Shown piece after piece: positions 9,719 through 19,682 of a DNA stretch of 64,000 nucleotides. Position 1 is the stretch's first letter. Every line of letters starts with the position of its first letter. The DNA is from an uncultured Woeseiaceae bacterium (lineage in GTDB: Bacteria > Pseudomonadota > Gammaproteobacteria > Steroidobacterales > Woeseiaceae), in the NCBI GenBank assembly GCA_947259285.1, contig CAMYMR010000002.1:1-64000 (forward strand), written 5' to 3'. The translations under genes and the position numbers were made by a program. The notes below the pieces were generated by a model. It worked only from the letters and a program-made list of their open reading frames with translations. It did not search any database and was not told where the DNA came from.

Positions 9719-9771
9719 GGCGGGGCATTGTACCCTTGATGCGGCTCCTCATAACAGGGAAAATGCCCGCC
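9719..9771 (-). promoter_or_regulatory. Long hairpin in the metK leader (candidate structured RNA)
   Basis: In the direction of metK the arms are GGCGGGCATT-TT-CCCT (9771 back to 9756) and AGGG-TAC-AATGCCCCGCC (9736 back to 9719). They form about 10 base pairs with one bulged G, a small internal loop, then 4 more pairs, closed by a 19-base loop containing GAGGAGCCGC. A second small hairpin GGCC-TCTC-GGCC followed by TTTT lies further upstream (about 9803-9818). The large hairpin ends 25 bases before the metK start codon. It could be a riboswitch-like element, a processing site, or part of a bidirectional promoter region. Confidence 0.45.
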
Positions 9772-9834
9772 TCGCGAAATTCCGATTCGCACCCACAACA
9801 AAAGGCCGAGAGGCCAATAAACAGAAAGGGTCTG

Positions 9835-11862
9835 ATGCAACATAAGACAGCAGCCGCCGGCCAGCCTGACCGGCGAGATCTCGCGAATGCGATCAGGGCT
9901 TTGAGCATGGATGCCGTACAGGCGGCAAATTCCGGGCATCCAGGCGCGCCGATGGGCATGGCGGATATCGCCGAAGTGCTCTGGAACGATTTCCTGCGAC
10001 ACAATCCGGCGAATCCCGAGTGGGCGAATCGCGATCGCTTCGTACTGTCGAATGGCCACGGCTCGATGCTGCTTTACAGCTTGCTGCACCTGACCGGCTA
10101 TGAGGCTTTCGGGATTGATCAGTTAAGAAACTTTCGCCAGCTGGGGTATCGGACCGCCGGCCATCCGGAATTCGAGCGCGGGGGGCCGGTCGAGACGACA
10201 ACGGGGCCGCTGGGCCAGGGCGTCACCAATGCGGTCGGCATGGCGATCGCAGAGAAGATGCTCGCGGCCGAATTCAACCGGCCCGGGCACGCGATCGTCG
10301 ACCACAGGACCTGGGTCTTTCTGGGCGACGGCTGCCTCATGGAAGGCATCTCCCATGAGGCCTGTTCGCTGGCGGGCACGCTCAAGCTCGGAAAGCTGAT
10401 CTGTCTCTACGACGACAACAATATTTCGATTGATGGCGAAGTCGACGCGTGGTTTACCGATGACACAGCGCAGCGCTTCGAGTCATACGGTTGGCAGGTG
10501 ATCGATAATGTCGATGGCCACGACAGCAGCGCGATAACGGCCGCAATAGAGCGGGCGATCGCGGACGACGACAGGCCAACGATGATCTGCTGCAAGACGA
10601 TCATAGGATTTGGCGCGCCGAACAAGCAGGGTACCGCGTCGACGCACGGTGCGCCGTTGGGTGAGGAAGAAGTCGCGGCGGCGCGCAAGACCCTGCGCTG
10701 GGATGCCGCGCCGTTCGAAATACCCACCGCTATTGCGTCGGCATGGGACGGCAGAGAGCAGGGCGCGGCTTATGAAGCCGGCTGGAATCGGGCTTTCGCC
10801 GACTATAATGCCGCGCACCCCGAGCTGGCGGCGGAATTCGCGCGCCGCATGGCCGGTAAACTACCCCGGGACTGGCACGCCATTGCCGACAAGGCGATTG
10901 CCGAGATCAGCGCGTCCGGCGACAGCATGGCAACGCGCAAGGCGTCGCTGGTAGCCCTGAACGCCTTCGCGCCCGCCCTGTCCGAACTGGTCGGCGGCTC
11001 GGCAGACCTGACCGGCTCAAACCTCACGAAGCACAGCGGTTCGACGCCGATCTCTGCTGAGGCCGCGCCCGGCAACTATGTCTGGTTCGGCGTGCGCGAG
11101 TTCGGCATGACAGCAATCTGCAACGGTATGGCGTTGCACGGCGGCTTAATTCCGTATGCCGGCACCTTCCTCACATTCTCTGATTACGCACGCAACGCGC
11201 TGCGCATGGCTGCCCTGATGCGCGTGCAAAATATCCTTGTCTATACACATGATTCCATTGGGCTTGGGGAAGACGGCCCCACGCACCAGCCGGTCGAACA
11301 CACGGCGTCGCTGCGCCTGATGCCGAACATGAGCGTCTGGCGCCCGTGCGACACGCTCGAGACCGCGATTGCCTGGCGTTACGCGATCGAGCGCAAGGAC
11401 GGTCCGACCAGCCTGGTCCTGACGCGGCAGGGTCTGCCGCATCAGCAGCGTTCCGCGGAGCAGGTAGCTGACGCGGCGCGTGGCGGATACGTATTGCAAG
11501 ACACTGACGGAAAGCCCGATATTATCCTGATCGCGACGGGTTCCGAGGTGGCGCTGGCGATGTCGACGGCGGCCGTACTTCTCGACGAAGGTGTTAAAGC
11601 TCGCGTCGTATCGATGCCATCGACGGATGTATTCGATGTACAGGATGAGGCCTACCGGGAGTCTGTCCTGCCGGCCGCGATCGCGAAGCGAGTCGCAATC
11701 GAGGCGGGCGTTACCGACGGTTGGTGGCGATACGTAGGGCACGAGGGGCGCGTTGTCGGGCTCGATCGCTTCGGCGAGTCGGCGCCGGCAGGCGATCTAT
11801 TTGAGCACTTTGGCTTTACTATCGAAAACACTGTAACGGTTGTGAAACAACTATTGGCTTAA
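9835..11862 (+). CDS. tkt: Transketolase
   Basis: Transketolase moves two-carbon ketol units between sugar phosphates in the pentose phosphate pathway, using thiamine diphosphate. The start ATG at 9835 (AAAGGG just upstream) gives 675 residues, the usual length. '[29 protein letters not shown]' is the classic N-terminus, split here for brevity around '[11 protein letters not shown]'. The ThDP motif runs from '[14 protein letters not shown]' to 'YDDNNISID'. The pyrimidine-domain motif '[17 protein letters not shown]' is intact, and the C-terminal domain includes '[10 protein letters not shown]'. It is followed after 50 bases by gap and then pgk, a common gammaproteobacterial glycolysis cluster. 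Confidence 0.97.
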   Translation: MQHKTAAAGQPDRRDLANAIRALSMDAVQAANSGHPGAPMGMADIAEVLWNDFLRHNPANPEWANRDRFVLSNGHGSMLLYSLLHLTGYEAFGIDQLRNFRQLGYRTAGHPEFERGGPVETTTGPLGQGVTNAVGMAIAEKMLAAEFNRPGHAIVDHRTWVFLGDGCLMEGISHEACSLAGTLKLGKLICLYDDNNISIDGEVDAWFTDDTAQRFESYGWQVIDNVDGHDSSAITAAIERAIADDDRPTMICCKTIIGFGAPNKQGTASTHGAPLGEEEVAAARKTLRWDAAPFEIPTAIASAWDGREQGAAYEAGWNRAFADYNAAHPELAAEFARRMAGKLPRDWHAIADKAIAEISASGDSMATRKASLVALNAFAPALSELVGGSADLTGSNLTKHSGSTPISAEAAPGNYVWFGVREFGMTAICNGMALHGGLIPYAGTFLTFSDYARNALRMAALMRVQNILVYTHDSIGLGEDGPTHQPVEHTASLRLMPNMSVWRPCDTLETAIAWRYAIERKDGPTSLVLTRQGLPHQQRSAEQVADAARGGYVLQDTDGKPDIILIATGSEVALAMSTAAVLLDEGVKARVVSMPSTDVFDVQDEAYRESVLPAAIAKRVAIEAGVTDGWWRYVGHEGRVVGLDRFGESAPAGDLFEHFGFTIENTVTVVKQLLA

Positions 11863-11912
11863 CATTCTCGGCCGGCATAGCCGGTCAACCCCATGAATCT
11901 GGAGAAACATAA

Positions 11913-12926
11913 ATGGCGATCAACATAGGCATCAACGGTTATGGGCGTATCGGACGGAATGTCGTGCGCGCTATTCAAGAACTGGATCGCGCCGCCGAAT
12001 TCAACGTTGTCGCACTCAACGATTTGGGCGACGCGAATACTAACGCCCACCTGACGCGCCGTGATACGGCTCATGGACGCTTTCCAGGCACGGTCGAAGT
12101 TGACGGCGACGATATCATTGTCAACGGCGATCGTATCAAGGTGTTCGCGGAGCGGGATCCCGCCAAGCTGCCATGGGGCGAGCTCGGGGTCGACGTCGTG
12201 TTTGAGTGCACAGGCTTGTTCCGTACCCGTGAAACAGCCGGCAAACACATAGACGGCGGCGCGAAAAAAGTGATTATTTCGGCGCCCGGCGGCGCGGACA
12301 TCGACGGTACGGTTGTCTACGGCGTTAACCACGATACGCTGACGTCGGACCACACGATCATCTCAAATGCCTCGTGCACAACGAACTGCCTGGCACCGCT
12401 GGTCAAACCGCTTCATGAGAAGATCGGTGTCAAGCACGGCATCATGACGACCATTCACGCGTATACCAACGACCAGGTGCTGACCGACGTTTACCACAAG
12501 GACCTGCGGCGCGCCCGTTCCGGCACGATGTCACAGATACCGACCAGCACAGGGGCTGCCAAAGCGGTTGGCCTCGTCCTGCCGGAACTGAACGGCAAGC
12601 TTGACGGTTTCTCGATGCGTGTGCCGACCATCAACGTATCCTGCGTGGACCTGACCTTCGTCGCTGAACGCGCAACCAGTGTTGACGAGATCAACGCCAT
12701 CATGAAGGACGCCAGCGACGGAGAGCTCAAAGGCGTTCTTGCCTACAATGATGAACCGCTGGTATCGATCGATTTCAACCACGATCCGGCTTCGTCCACT
12801 TATGACGCGGGACTGACCAAGGTCATGGAAGGCACGCTCGTCAAGGTGCTGTCCTGGTACGACAACGAGTGGGGTTTCTCGTGTCGCATGCTGGATACTG
12901 CTACCGCGTTGATGAACGCTAAATAA
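11913..12926 (+). CDS. gap: Glyceraldehyde-3-phosphate dehydrogenase, type I
   Basis: GAPDH oxidises glyceraldehyde-3-phosphate to 1,3-bisphosphoglycerate with NAD. The 337-residue protein has the Rossmann loop '[15 protein letters not shown]', the catalytic cysteine C155 in '[13 protein letters not shown]' and the C-terminal '[15 protein letters not shown]'. A good ribosome site (GGAGAAAC) precedes the ATG. A short hairpin (GGCCGGC-ATA-GCCGGTC, 11870-11886) lies in the 50 bases after tkt and might modulate readthrough. pgk follows after 20 bases, so consecutive glycolytic steps are expressed together. Confidence 0.97.
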   Translation: MAINIGINGYGRIGRNVVRAIQELDRAAEFNVVALNDLGDANTNAHLTRRDTAHGRFPGTVEVDGDDIIVNGDRIKVFAERDPAKLPWGELGVDVVFECTGLFRTRETAGKHIDGGAKKVIISAPGGADIDGTVVYGVNHDTLTSDHTIISNASCTTNCLAPLVKPLHEKIGVKHGIMTTIHAYTNDQVLTDVYHKDLRRARSGTMSQIPTSTGAAKAVGLVLPELNGKLDGFSMRVPTINVSCVDLTFVAERATSVDEINAIMKDASDGELKGVLAYNDEPLVSIDFNHDPASSTYDAGLTKVMEGTLVKVLSWYDNEWGFSCRMLDTATALMNAK

Positions 12927-12946
12927 CCGGCAGATCAGGAGCAAAC

Positions 12947-14119
12947 ATGTCCATCATGAAGATGGCCGACGTTGACCTGTCGGGCAAGCGTGTCCTTATT
13001 CGCGAGGACCTGAATGTTCCGGTCGCGGACGGCGCCGTGACCAGCGACGTACGCATCCGCGCGGCATTGCCAACCATCGAGGCAGCGCTCGACGCAAATG
13101 CGGCCGTCATGCTGGTGTCGCATCTCGGTCGTCCTACCGAGGGCCAGCCGGACGAGAGGTTTTCGTTGCGGCCCGTGGCCGAGCATCTGTCGACGCTGTT
13201 GGGCCGCGAGGTCCCGTTGGTCAAGGACTGGATCGACGGCGTCGAGGTCGAGGCCGGCGACGTCGTAATTCTCGAAAACGTGCGTTTCCTTGCCGGCGAA
13301 AAGCGCTGCGACGAAGGGCTGGCAAAGCAGATGGCGGCGCTCTGCGACGTGTTCGTAATGGACGCATTCGGTACCGCCCATCGCGCCCAGGCGAGTACGT
13401 ACGGCGTCGCCGAGCATGCGCCAGTCGCCTGCGCCGGGCCACTGTTGGCAGCGGAACTTGACGCGCTGTCTAAGGCGCTGGATAGCCCGGCACGTCCCTT
13501 CGTCGCGATTGTCGGCGGTTCGAAGGTATCCACAAAGTTGACGGTGCTGGACGCACTGGCCGAGGTTGTCGATTGCCTGATCGTCGGCGGCGGAATTGCG
13601 AATACGTTTATCGCCGCCGCCGGTCACGACGTCGGCAAGTCGCTATACGAGGCCGACATGCTCCATGTGGCGCGCGAACTAGCCGCCGACCGCAGCGATC
13701 GAGCGGAGATTCCGGTGCCGTCAGACGTAGTCGTTGCCGACGAGTTTTCAGAGAATGCCACGGCAACCACGAAAGACATTCAATCGGTTGCGGCGAACGA
13801 ACTGATTCTGGATATTGGGCCTGAGACAGCCAGACGATTTGCCGAAATACTGGCGGGTGCAGGCACGATAATTTGGAACGGGCCGGTGGGCGTCTTTGAA
13901 TTCGACAGCTTTGCCGCAGGTACCAAAGCGCTTGCCGAGGCGATCGCGGCCAGTGACGCGTTTTCTGTCGCGGGCGGCGGCGATACGCTTGCCGCGATCG
14001 ACAAGTACGGCGTTGCTGACAAGATCTCGTACATTTCGACCGGCGGCGGTGCGTTCCTCGAGTTTGTCGAAGGCAAGAAGCTCCCCGCCGTGGCTATTCT
14101 AGAGAAACGCGCCGCGTAA
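12947..14119 (+). CDS. pgk: Phosphoglycerate kinase
   Basis: Pgk transfers the acyl phosphate of 1,3-bisphosphoglycerate to ADP. The 390-residue protein carries '[12 protein letters not shown]' (substrate-binding N-domain), '[10 protein letters not shown]', '[11 protein letters not shown]', the hinge '[12 protein letters not shown]' and the nucleotide-binding '[16 protein letters not shown]', with '[12 protein letters not shown]' and '[14 protein letters not shown]' near the end. Length and all motifs are normal. It is the third gene of tkt-gap-pgk. A 79-base inverted repeat sits 139 bases downstream, after which the PhoX-like gene runs toward it. Confidence 0.97.
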   Translation: MSIMKMADVDLSGKRVLIREDLNVPVADGAVTSDVRIRAALPTIEAALDANAAVMLVSHLGRPTEGQPDERFSLRPVAEHLSTLLGREVPLVKDWIDGVEVEAGDVVILENVRFLAGEKRCDEGLAKQMAALCDVFVMDAFGTAHRAQASTYGVAEHAPVACAGPLLAAELDALSKALDSPARPFVAIVGGSKVSTKLTVLDALAEVVDCLIVGGGIANTFIAAAGHDVGKSLYEADMLHVARELAADRSDRAEIPVPSDVVVADEFSENATATTKDIQSVAANELILDIGPETARRFAEILAGAGTIIWNGPVGVFEFDSFAAGTKALAEAIAASDAFSVAGGGDTLAAIDKYGVADKISYISTGGGAFLEFVEGKKLPAVAILEKRAA

Positions 14120-14257
14120 ACTTGCGACCCACCGTCCAAGCAGTATCCTCGGCGCGCAATCGGCCGACAAGCTTTGCTGGCGAACTGTCTCGCCAGCAAA
14201 CATCCCACGTGCCCCGGGGGTATCGTCCGCTTGCGCCAACCGACGAGATCGGAAAAA

Positions 14258-14336
14258 GGCGGTGACCGCAGGGTGTCTCACAAAGCGAGTTTGCGGAGCA
14301 CTGTCCGAGCGACTGAGAGATCCTGCGGTCACCGCC
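14258..14336. repeat. 79-bp inverted repeat with 15-bp perfect arms between pgk and the PhoX-like gene
   Basis: Arms GGCGGTGACCGCAGG (14258-14272) and its exact reverse complement (14322-14336) flank 49 bases. Just inside, TCTCA (14276-14280) and TGAGA (14315-14319) can pair as well, so an extended imperfect stem can form. There is no T-run on either side. It lies between convergent genes and could stop transcription from both sides, or it may be a mobile palindromic unit. Confidence 0.65.
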
Positions 14337-14360
14337 GAATAGTGGGCAACGATTAGTCGG

Positions 14361-15731
14361 TCAGCTCGGCCACGGCCCGGTAATCGCCAGCGTCATTCCG
14401 GGGTACTGGATGTTGAGAAACAGCGTCTCGCCGTCGGGCGAGAAGCAGACGCCGGCGAGTTCCGAGTTCGAATACGCATTGTCGGCAATCGGGTACTGAC
14501 TGCCGTCCGGCCGCATCCCAACCAGACCGCAATGTTCCGGCGTATCTTCGCAGACAATCAGGTCGCCCCACGGCGCCATCGTCAGGTTGTCGCAATTCCG
14601 AAGCAGTGAGTCTTCGCCGGCCTCGGCAATGAGGGTCAGCGTGCCCGGCTTATCCGGCTCATCCGACGTTCCCTCAAACGGGCTCGGCGTGTAGGTGAAT
14701 ACCTGGCCAAGTCGGGCCCGACCCCCGTTGGTGCAGGTGAATGCAAAGCGATCCCCGGCGACGCAGAGGCCTTCTCCGCGCGCAAAGGTCGCGGCTCCGA
14801 GGGCTGTGCCACGCAATCTCAAGTCATTCTTGACCGGATCGACATCATCGAGATCAATCCAGCGTGTCGTCAAAGGCGTGTTCAATGGTGTTTCCGGGAT
14901 TGACGCCCAGTTATGGGTCATCAGCGATGAATCGCCGACAATTGCGAGCGCCTGGAGACGGCCACCTTCGCTGAGCTTGCCGGGTACCCTGGGCAGGTAA
15001 CGGTAGAAGAGGCTGTGAAAGCGGTCCTCGGTCATGTAGACGATGCCGGTCGGCTCGTGCACCGCGCAGGCTTCGTGTTCGAAACGCCCCATCGCAACAA
15101 TGGGTTCGGCCTTGACCAACGCCGCGGCCTTGGCGGGAACCTCGAACACGTAGCCATGACGCTTGTCCCGCGTGATCATTCGACCTGCATCGATGGACTT
15201 GCCCGGCGCTTCGAAGCACTCTTCGCAGCTCAGCCACGTACCCCACGGAGTGGGTCCACCGGCGCAGTTGATCTCGGTACCCGCCAGGCTCAGGAACTGT
15301 TTCTCGGTCTCGGCGGTCGCCGGATTGTAGAGGGTCGTCGTTGTGCCACCCAGCGCCGGCGTCTTGTCGCTGCCCCTGTCGTACAGCAGCGATTTGGTCG
15401 ACTCGGGCAGTTCGCTGTAGCCGCCCGCAAACGCACTGCCGGCGAACCAGTGGGTCTTCATTTCATGATTGCATATCAGGATGACGCGGCCATCGCCGCC
15501 GTCAAACGTCGCCATGCCGTCATGGGCTGCGGGAACGCGCAGGCCGTCGCTCATCAGGTCGCCCGCGCGAGAAACCACCCGATATTGGAAGTCAGACGGA
15601 AGATCGAGGATTCGGCGGGGATCCGATCGAAGTTCTCCGAGTATACGATCGCTGGCGCGGCAGGCTTGAGTCGCAGCAGGGCCAAGCGCAGCGGCCGCGA
15701 CGCTTTGCAAAAAACGACGTCTATTCAGCAT
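14361..15731 (-). CDS. PhoX-family (DUF839) phosphatase-like protein with Tat signal
   Basis: A 456-residue exported protein. It begins with a twin-arginine signal ('NRRRFLQSVAAAALGPAATQAC', with RRRFLQS at residues 3-9), so it is folded in the cytoplasm with cofactors before export. The body matches the PhoX/DUF839 family: 'RVVSRAGDLMSDG', 'ICNHEMKTHWF', 'GTWLSCEECFE', 'FEHEACAVHEPTG', 'YMTEDRF' and the C-terminal 'DNLTMAPWGDLIVCEDTPEH' with 'FSPDGETLFLNIQYPG'. PhoX enzymes are calcium- and iron-dependent phosphatases, but many DUF839 members are shorter and untested, so substrate is not assigned. It lies alone on the minus strand between pgk and pyk. Confidence 0.88.
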   Translation of the reverse strand: MLNRRRFLQSVAAAALGPAATQACRASDRILGELRSDPRRILDLPSDFQYRVVSRAGDLMSDGLRVPAAHDGMATFDGGDGRVILICNHEMKTHWFAGSAFAGGYSELPESTKSLLYDRGSDKTPALGGTTTTLYNPATAETEKQFLSLAGTEINCAGGPTPWGTWLSCEECFEAPGKSIDAGRMITRDKRHGYVFEVPAKAAALVKAEPIVAMGRFEHEACAVHEPTGIVYMTEDRFHSLFYRYLPRVPGKLSEGGRLQALAIVGDSSLMTHNWASIPETPLNTPLTTRWIDLDDVDPVKNDLRLRGTALGAATFARGEGLCVAGDRFAFTCTNGGRARLGQVFTYTPSPFEGTSDEPDKPGTLTLIAEAGEDSLLRNCDNLTMAPWGDLIVCEDTPEHCGLVGMRPDGSQYPIADNAYSNSELAGVCFSPDGETLFLNIQYPGMTLAITGPWPS

Positions 15732-15844
15732 GTTGACTGTGATAGCGGAGATCAGCGACTACAGTAGCTAGTCTATATGACGTTCGGAAGACATGTCGCG
15801 ATTTCGTCATACCCGTCCAAACAAGCTGTGCAATAATCCTCGCA

Positions 15845-17281
15845 ATGCAAAGACGTACCAAAATAGTTGCGACGCTGGGTCCGGCCTCCGATGACCCTGA
15901 AGTACTGGGCCGGATGATCGAAGCCGGCATGACCGTAGCGCGCCTGAACTTTTCTCACGGAGACGCCGATGAGCATCGGCGCCGCGCTGCCGCGCTGCGC
16001 GAAGCCGCAAGAACTGCCGGCCGTGATGTCGGCTTGCTGGGCGATCTGCAGGGACCAAAGATACGGGTCCTGCGTTTTGCGGATCACAGCGTCGCGCTAA
16101 AGGACGGCGCTTCGTTCTTCCTGGACAGCTCGCTTGGACTGATGGACGGCAATGAACATGGTGTCGGCGTTGCGCTGCAGACTCTGCACGAAGACCTGAA
16201 GGCCGACGATGTACTGTTGCTAAACGACGGGATGATTACGCTCAAAGTCGACAGCATCGAGGGTACGCGAGTTCATACGACGGTCGTCAACGGCGGCATC
16301 CTGTCGGACCACAAAGGCATTAATCTGAAAGGCGGCGGCTTGTCGGCTCGGGCATTGACACCTGCCGACACGGAGCACATCAAGCTTGCGGCTGAGCTCG
16401 GGGCCGATTTCCTCGCCGTCTCGTTTGTGCGCAACGCCGAGGACGTGCACGAGGCCCGCAGGCTTTTCGGGGAGGCCGGCGGAAAAGGGCTGATCGTCGC
16501 AAAAATTGAGCGCACCGAGGCAGTGAGGGACATCGACCCGATCATCGAAGCTGCCGACGTCATCATGGTGGCGCGCGGCGATCTCGGCGTCGAGATGGGT
16601 TACGCGGAGCTTACTGGCATCCAGAAAAACCTGATTCGCAAGACCCGCAAGAAGCACAAGATCGTGATCACCGCCACGCAGATGATGGAGTCCATGATTC
16701 AGAATCCGATTCCCACGCGCGCCGAGGTTTCTGATGTAGCCAATGCGGTAATCGACGGAACCGATGCCGTGATGTTGTCGGGTGAAACCGCGGTCGGCAA
16801 ATACCCGGTTGAAGCGATCAGCGCGATGGCAGAGGTCTGTCTCGGCGCGGAAAAGTTCCCGCTTGCAACCGCCGCCACGACCCATCGTATCGACGACCGC
16901 TTCGAGTTCGTCGACGAAGCGATCGCCATGGCGACGATGTACACGGCAAATCACATGTCGGTCAAGGCAATCATCGCGCTGACCGAGTCCGGGAACACAG
17001 CGCGCTGGATGTCGCGCATTCGTTCCGATATCCCGATCTACGCATTTACGCCGCACAAAGCAACCAGCCGACGAGTCGCTCTTTACAGGGGCGTCTACCC
17101 GGTTTCGTTCGCGATCAATCTCGATCTTCCCAAGAGGCTTTATCAGGATATCTTCAACACCCTGCTGTACTACAGACTTGTCGAGGTCGACGATCTGGTC
17201 ATTTTCACCAAAGGTGACCTCGATAACGTCTCGGGCAATACCAACGCCATGAAAGTGCTGAAAGTCAAAAGAGAAGAATGA
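15845..17281 (+). CDS. pyk: Pyruvate kinase
   Basis: Pyruvate kinase makes pyruvate and ATP from phosphoenolpyruvate. The 478-residue protein starts 'MQRRTKIVATLGPASDDPEV' and shows the active-site signature 'IIVAKIERTEA' region ('GLIVAKIERTEAV'), 'VMVARGDLGVEMG', and 'ITATQMMESMIQNPIPTRAEV'. The later part includes 'DAVMLSGETAVGKYPVEA' and a C-terminal regulatory domain, normal for PykA-type enzymes. Its stop overlaps the start of the acylase gene by four bases (ATGA), so pyk leads a possible unit of four genes. Confidence 0.97.
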   Translation: MQRRTKIVATLGPASDDPEVLGRMIEAGMTVARLNFSHGDADEHRRRAAALREAARTAGRDVGLLGDLQGPKIRVLRFADHSVALKDGASFFLDSSLGLMDGNEHGVGVALQTLHEDLKADDVLLLNDGMITLKVDSIEGTRVHTTVVNGGILSDHKGINLKGGGLSARALTPADTEHIKLAAELGADFLAVSFVRNAEDVHEARRLFGEAGGKGLIVAKIERTEAVRDIDPIIEAADVIMVARGDLGVEMGYAELTGIQKNLIRKTRKKHKIVITATQMMESMIQNPIPTRAEVSDVANAVIDGTDAVMLSGETAVGKYPVEAISAMAEVCLGAEKFPLATAATTHRIDDRFEFVDEAIAMATMYTANHMSVKAIIALTESGNTARWMSRIRSDIPIYAFTPHKATSRRVALYRGVYPVSFAINLDLPKRLYQDIFNTLLYYRLVEVDDLVIFTKGDLDNVSGNTNAMKVLKVKREE

Positions 17282-19650
17282 AACGGGCGTTGCTTCGCCT
17301 CGTAGCCGCAGCCTGCCTGCTGGTCGTTATCGTTCTAACTCTGGCAATGTTGGCGCTGCGCGCCAGCCTGCCGGATCTCGAGGGCGAATTCCCGGTCGAC
17401 GGTATCGTCGCTGCCGTCAGCATTGAACGTGATGCCAACGGCATACCTGTTATTTCGGCGTCCAATCGTGCCGACCTCGCATTCGCTACCGGATTCGCGC
17501 ACGGTCAGGATCGATTTTTTCAAATGGACCTTATTCGTCGGGAGGCGGCCGGCGAACTCGCGGAAATCGTTGGCAGCGCCGCGGTTGACAGAGACAGGCG
17601 CAACCGTTTTCACCGCTTCCGCAGCAGGGCCGAGGCGGTCATAGCAAATGCGGCGGAGGCCGACCGAGCTATTCTGGTGGCCTATGCGAATGGGGTTAAC
17701 GCCGGACTGCGGTCACTCGATGCGCGACCTTTTGAATACTTTGTACTGGGCAGCGAACCTCAGCTGTGGGCACCTGAGGACTCGGTATTGGTCGTGTTCG
17801 CCATGTATTTAAAGCTAAACGACGAGCGTGCGATCAAGGATGTTCGTCGCGGCCTCGCTAATCGGGTCCTCCCGGAACAAGTGTATAAATGGCTTTATCC
17901 ACAGGGATCGCCGTGGGATGCGCCTTTGATGGGGGAGCCGCGCTCTGTTCTGGCTATTCCGGACGCCGACACCTATTCGATCCGCGGTGTGCGAGATGAC
18001 GCGCCGCCGGCCAACGAACAGGGGCGCTATCCGCTTCGAGGTAGCAACAACTGGGCGGTCTCCGGAGCCTTGACCGCCGATGGTCGAGCGATTGTATCCA
18101 ATGACATGCATCTCGGATTGAACACGCCAAATATTTACTATCAGGCGCGGCTCGTGATTGATGATGTCGAGGGCGTTGACGTGGCTGGCGTAACGCTACC
18201 CGGCACGCCGTTTGTCATTGCCGGCAGCAACACGCGCGTCGCCTGGGGTTTCACGAACAGCTATGGCGATTGGAGCGATGCCGTCGTGCTAAAGCCGGGG
18301 GCGACGCCAAACACCTACAAAACACCCGAAGGCGATAGAGAGTTCGTGGTGCATCGCGAACTGATACAGGTAAAGGACAGCGATCCGGTGCCTTACCAGA
18401 TCCGGGAAACGATCTGGGGCCCGGTGCTTGACGACGTTGAATATCCGGACGGCGAGGTGGCGGTGAGTTGGATCGCACACCGGCCCGAGGGAATCAACCT
18501 GCGTCTTACCGATCTGGAAAAGGCTGAATCGGTCGCCGATGCGATCGGCATCGCAAACTCACTGTCAATGCCGCCGCAGAACTTTGTCGTCGGCGATGCC
18601 GCCGGCAATATAGGCTGGACGATCGCCGGCAAGATCCCGAGAAAAACCGACTTCGATGCCATGTTGCCGGCGGATTGGAGCACGGAGCACGGCTGGCAGG
18701 GATGGCTCGAACCGTCCGAGTATCCACGCATCATGAACCCTGCGAGTGGTCGAATATGGACGGCAAATGCACGCGTTACGGATGCCGAAGCGTTACGGTT
18801 GGTCGGTGACGGCGGATATGATCTGGGGGCCCGAGCGCGACAGATTCGCGACAGCCTGTTCGCCGCTGATCGGTTCGAGCCGGAGGATATGCTCGCCATC
18901 CAGTATGACGATCGCGCATTGTTTCTCGCGCGCTGGCAAGATCTGTTATTAGAAGTACTCGACGAATCGGTCGTTGGCGATGACGCCGAGCTTACAGAAT
19001 ATCGTCGACTCGTGTCGGAGTGGATTCCGCGAGCAGCGCCCGAGTCGGTTGGCTATCGACTTGTTCGCACGTTTCGGCTCGAGGTGGAAAGACGGCTCTT
19101 TCACGCGCTGATGGCGCCAGCGCGCGAGGCCTACGGTGACGATGTCAAGCTGCGACAGAGCAACCAGTTCGAAGCGCCGCTGTGGTCGCTGGTTAGCGCG
19201 CAGCCGCTACACCTGCTGCCTGATGACTATGAGAGCTGGAACGAGTTCATGTTGGCTGTCATCCACCAGAATATCGACTACTTCAAGACGAACTTCGAAG
19301 GCCCGTTGTCGCAGCGCAGCTGGGGAGAAAAGAACACGGCGGCGATTCGACACCCCTTGAGTCGCAGCCTGCCGCTGGTCGCTGACTTCCTTGACATGCC
19401 GGCGGACGCGCTGAATGGCGATCTCGATATGCCCAAGGCTCAGGGACCGGAATTTGGCGCATCCGAACGATTCTCGGTGTCCCCGGGGGCCGAGTCCGAC
19501 AGCATCCTGCACATGCCGACCGGCCAGAGCGGGCATCCGCTGTCCGAGTATTACAGTCGCGGGCATGAAGACTGGCTCAAGGGCCGTCCAAGCCCGTTTC
19601 TACCCGGTGGGGCGATGCACGTCCTTACGCTCATCCCGACCGAGCGGTAA
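17278..19650 (+). CDS. Penicillin acylase family protein (Ntn-hydrolase, periplasmic)
   Basis: A 790-residue precursor of the penicillin/acyl-homoserine-lactone acylase family. An N-terminal hydrophobic segment (residues about 8-28) is a signal or anchor. The alpha part has 'IERDANGIPVISA' and 'ATGFAHGQDRFFQMDLIRREAAG'. The self-cleavage point is the G-S bond at 254-255 ('PLRGSNNWAVSG'), making S255 the new N-terminal nucleophile of the beta chain. 'NDMHLGLNTPNIYYQARL' and 'GTPFVIAGSNTRVAWGFTN' are typical of the beta chain, as is 'PPQNFVVGDAAGNIGW'. Substrates could be acyl-homoserine lactones, antibiotics or other amides. The sequence alone does not decide. It is translationally coupled to pyk (ATGA overlap) and followed by the MoxR gene 32 bases later. 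Confidence 0.92.
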   Translation: MKRALLRLVAAACLLVVIVLTLAMLALRASLPDLEGEFPVDGIVAAVSIERDANGIPVISASNRADLAFATGFAHGQDRFFQMDLIRREAAGELAEIVGSAAVDRDRRNRFHRFRSRAEAVIANAAEADRAILVAYANGVNAGLRSLDARPFEYFVLGSEPQLWAPEDSVLVVFAMYLKLNDERAIKDVRRGLANRVLPEQVYKWLYPQGSPWDAPLMGEPRSVLAIPDADTYSIRGVRDDAPPANEQGRYPLRGSNNWAVSGALTADGRAIVSNDMHLGLNTPNIYYQARLVIDDVEGVDVAGVTLPGTPFVIAGSNTRVAWGFTNSYGDWSDAVVLKPGATPNTYKTPEGDREFVVHRELIQVKDSDPVPYQIRETIWGPVLDDVEYPDGEVAVSWIAHRPEGINLRLTDLEKAESVADAIGIANSLSMPPQNFVVGDAAGNIGWTIAGKIPRKTDFDAMLPADWSTEHGWQGWLEPSEYPRIMNPASGRIWTANARVTDAEALRLVGDGGYDLGARARQIRDSLFAADRFEPEDMLAIQYDDRALFLARWQDLLLEVLDESVVGDDAELTEYRRLVSEWIPRAAPESVGYRLVRTFRLEVERRLFHALMAPAREAYGDDVKLRQSNQFEAPLWSLVSAQPLHLLPDDYESWNEFMLAVIHQNIDYFKTNFEGPLSQRSWGEKNTAAIRHPLSRSLPLVADFLDMPADALNGDLDMPKAQGPEFGASERFSVSPGAESDSILHMPTGQSGHPLSEYYSRGHEDWLKGRPSPFLPGGAMHVLTLIPTER

Positions 19651-19682
19651 GATAGTCGGTCAGGCTCAATACGGAACTACTA

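Noticed and set aside
9719-9771. SAH or SAM riboswitch before metK
   Set aside because: The GAGGAGC in the loop is suggestive, but the closing stem and the downstream partner segments of the SAH aptamer are missing, and no SAM-I, II, III or IV core is seen. Kept only as an unclassified structured leader.
14258-14336. CRISPR-like repeat
   Set aside because: It is one inverted pair, not a series of direct repeats with spacers.
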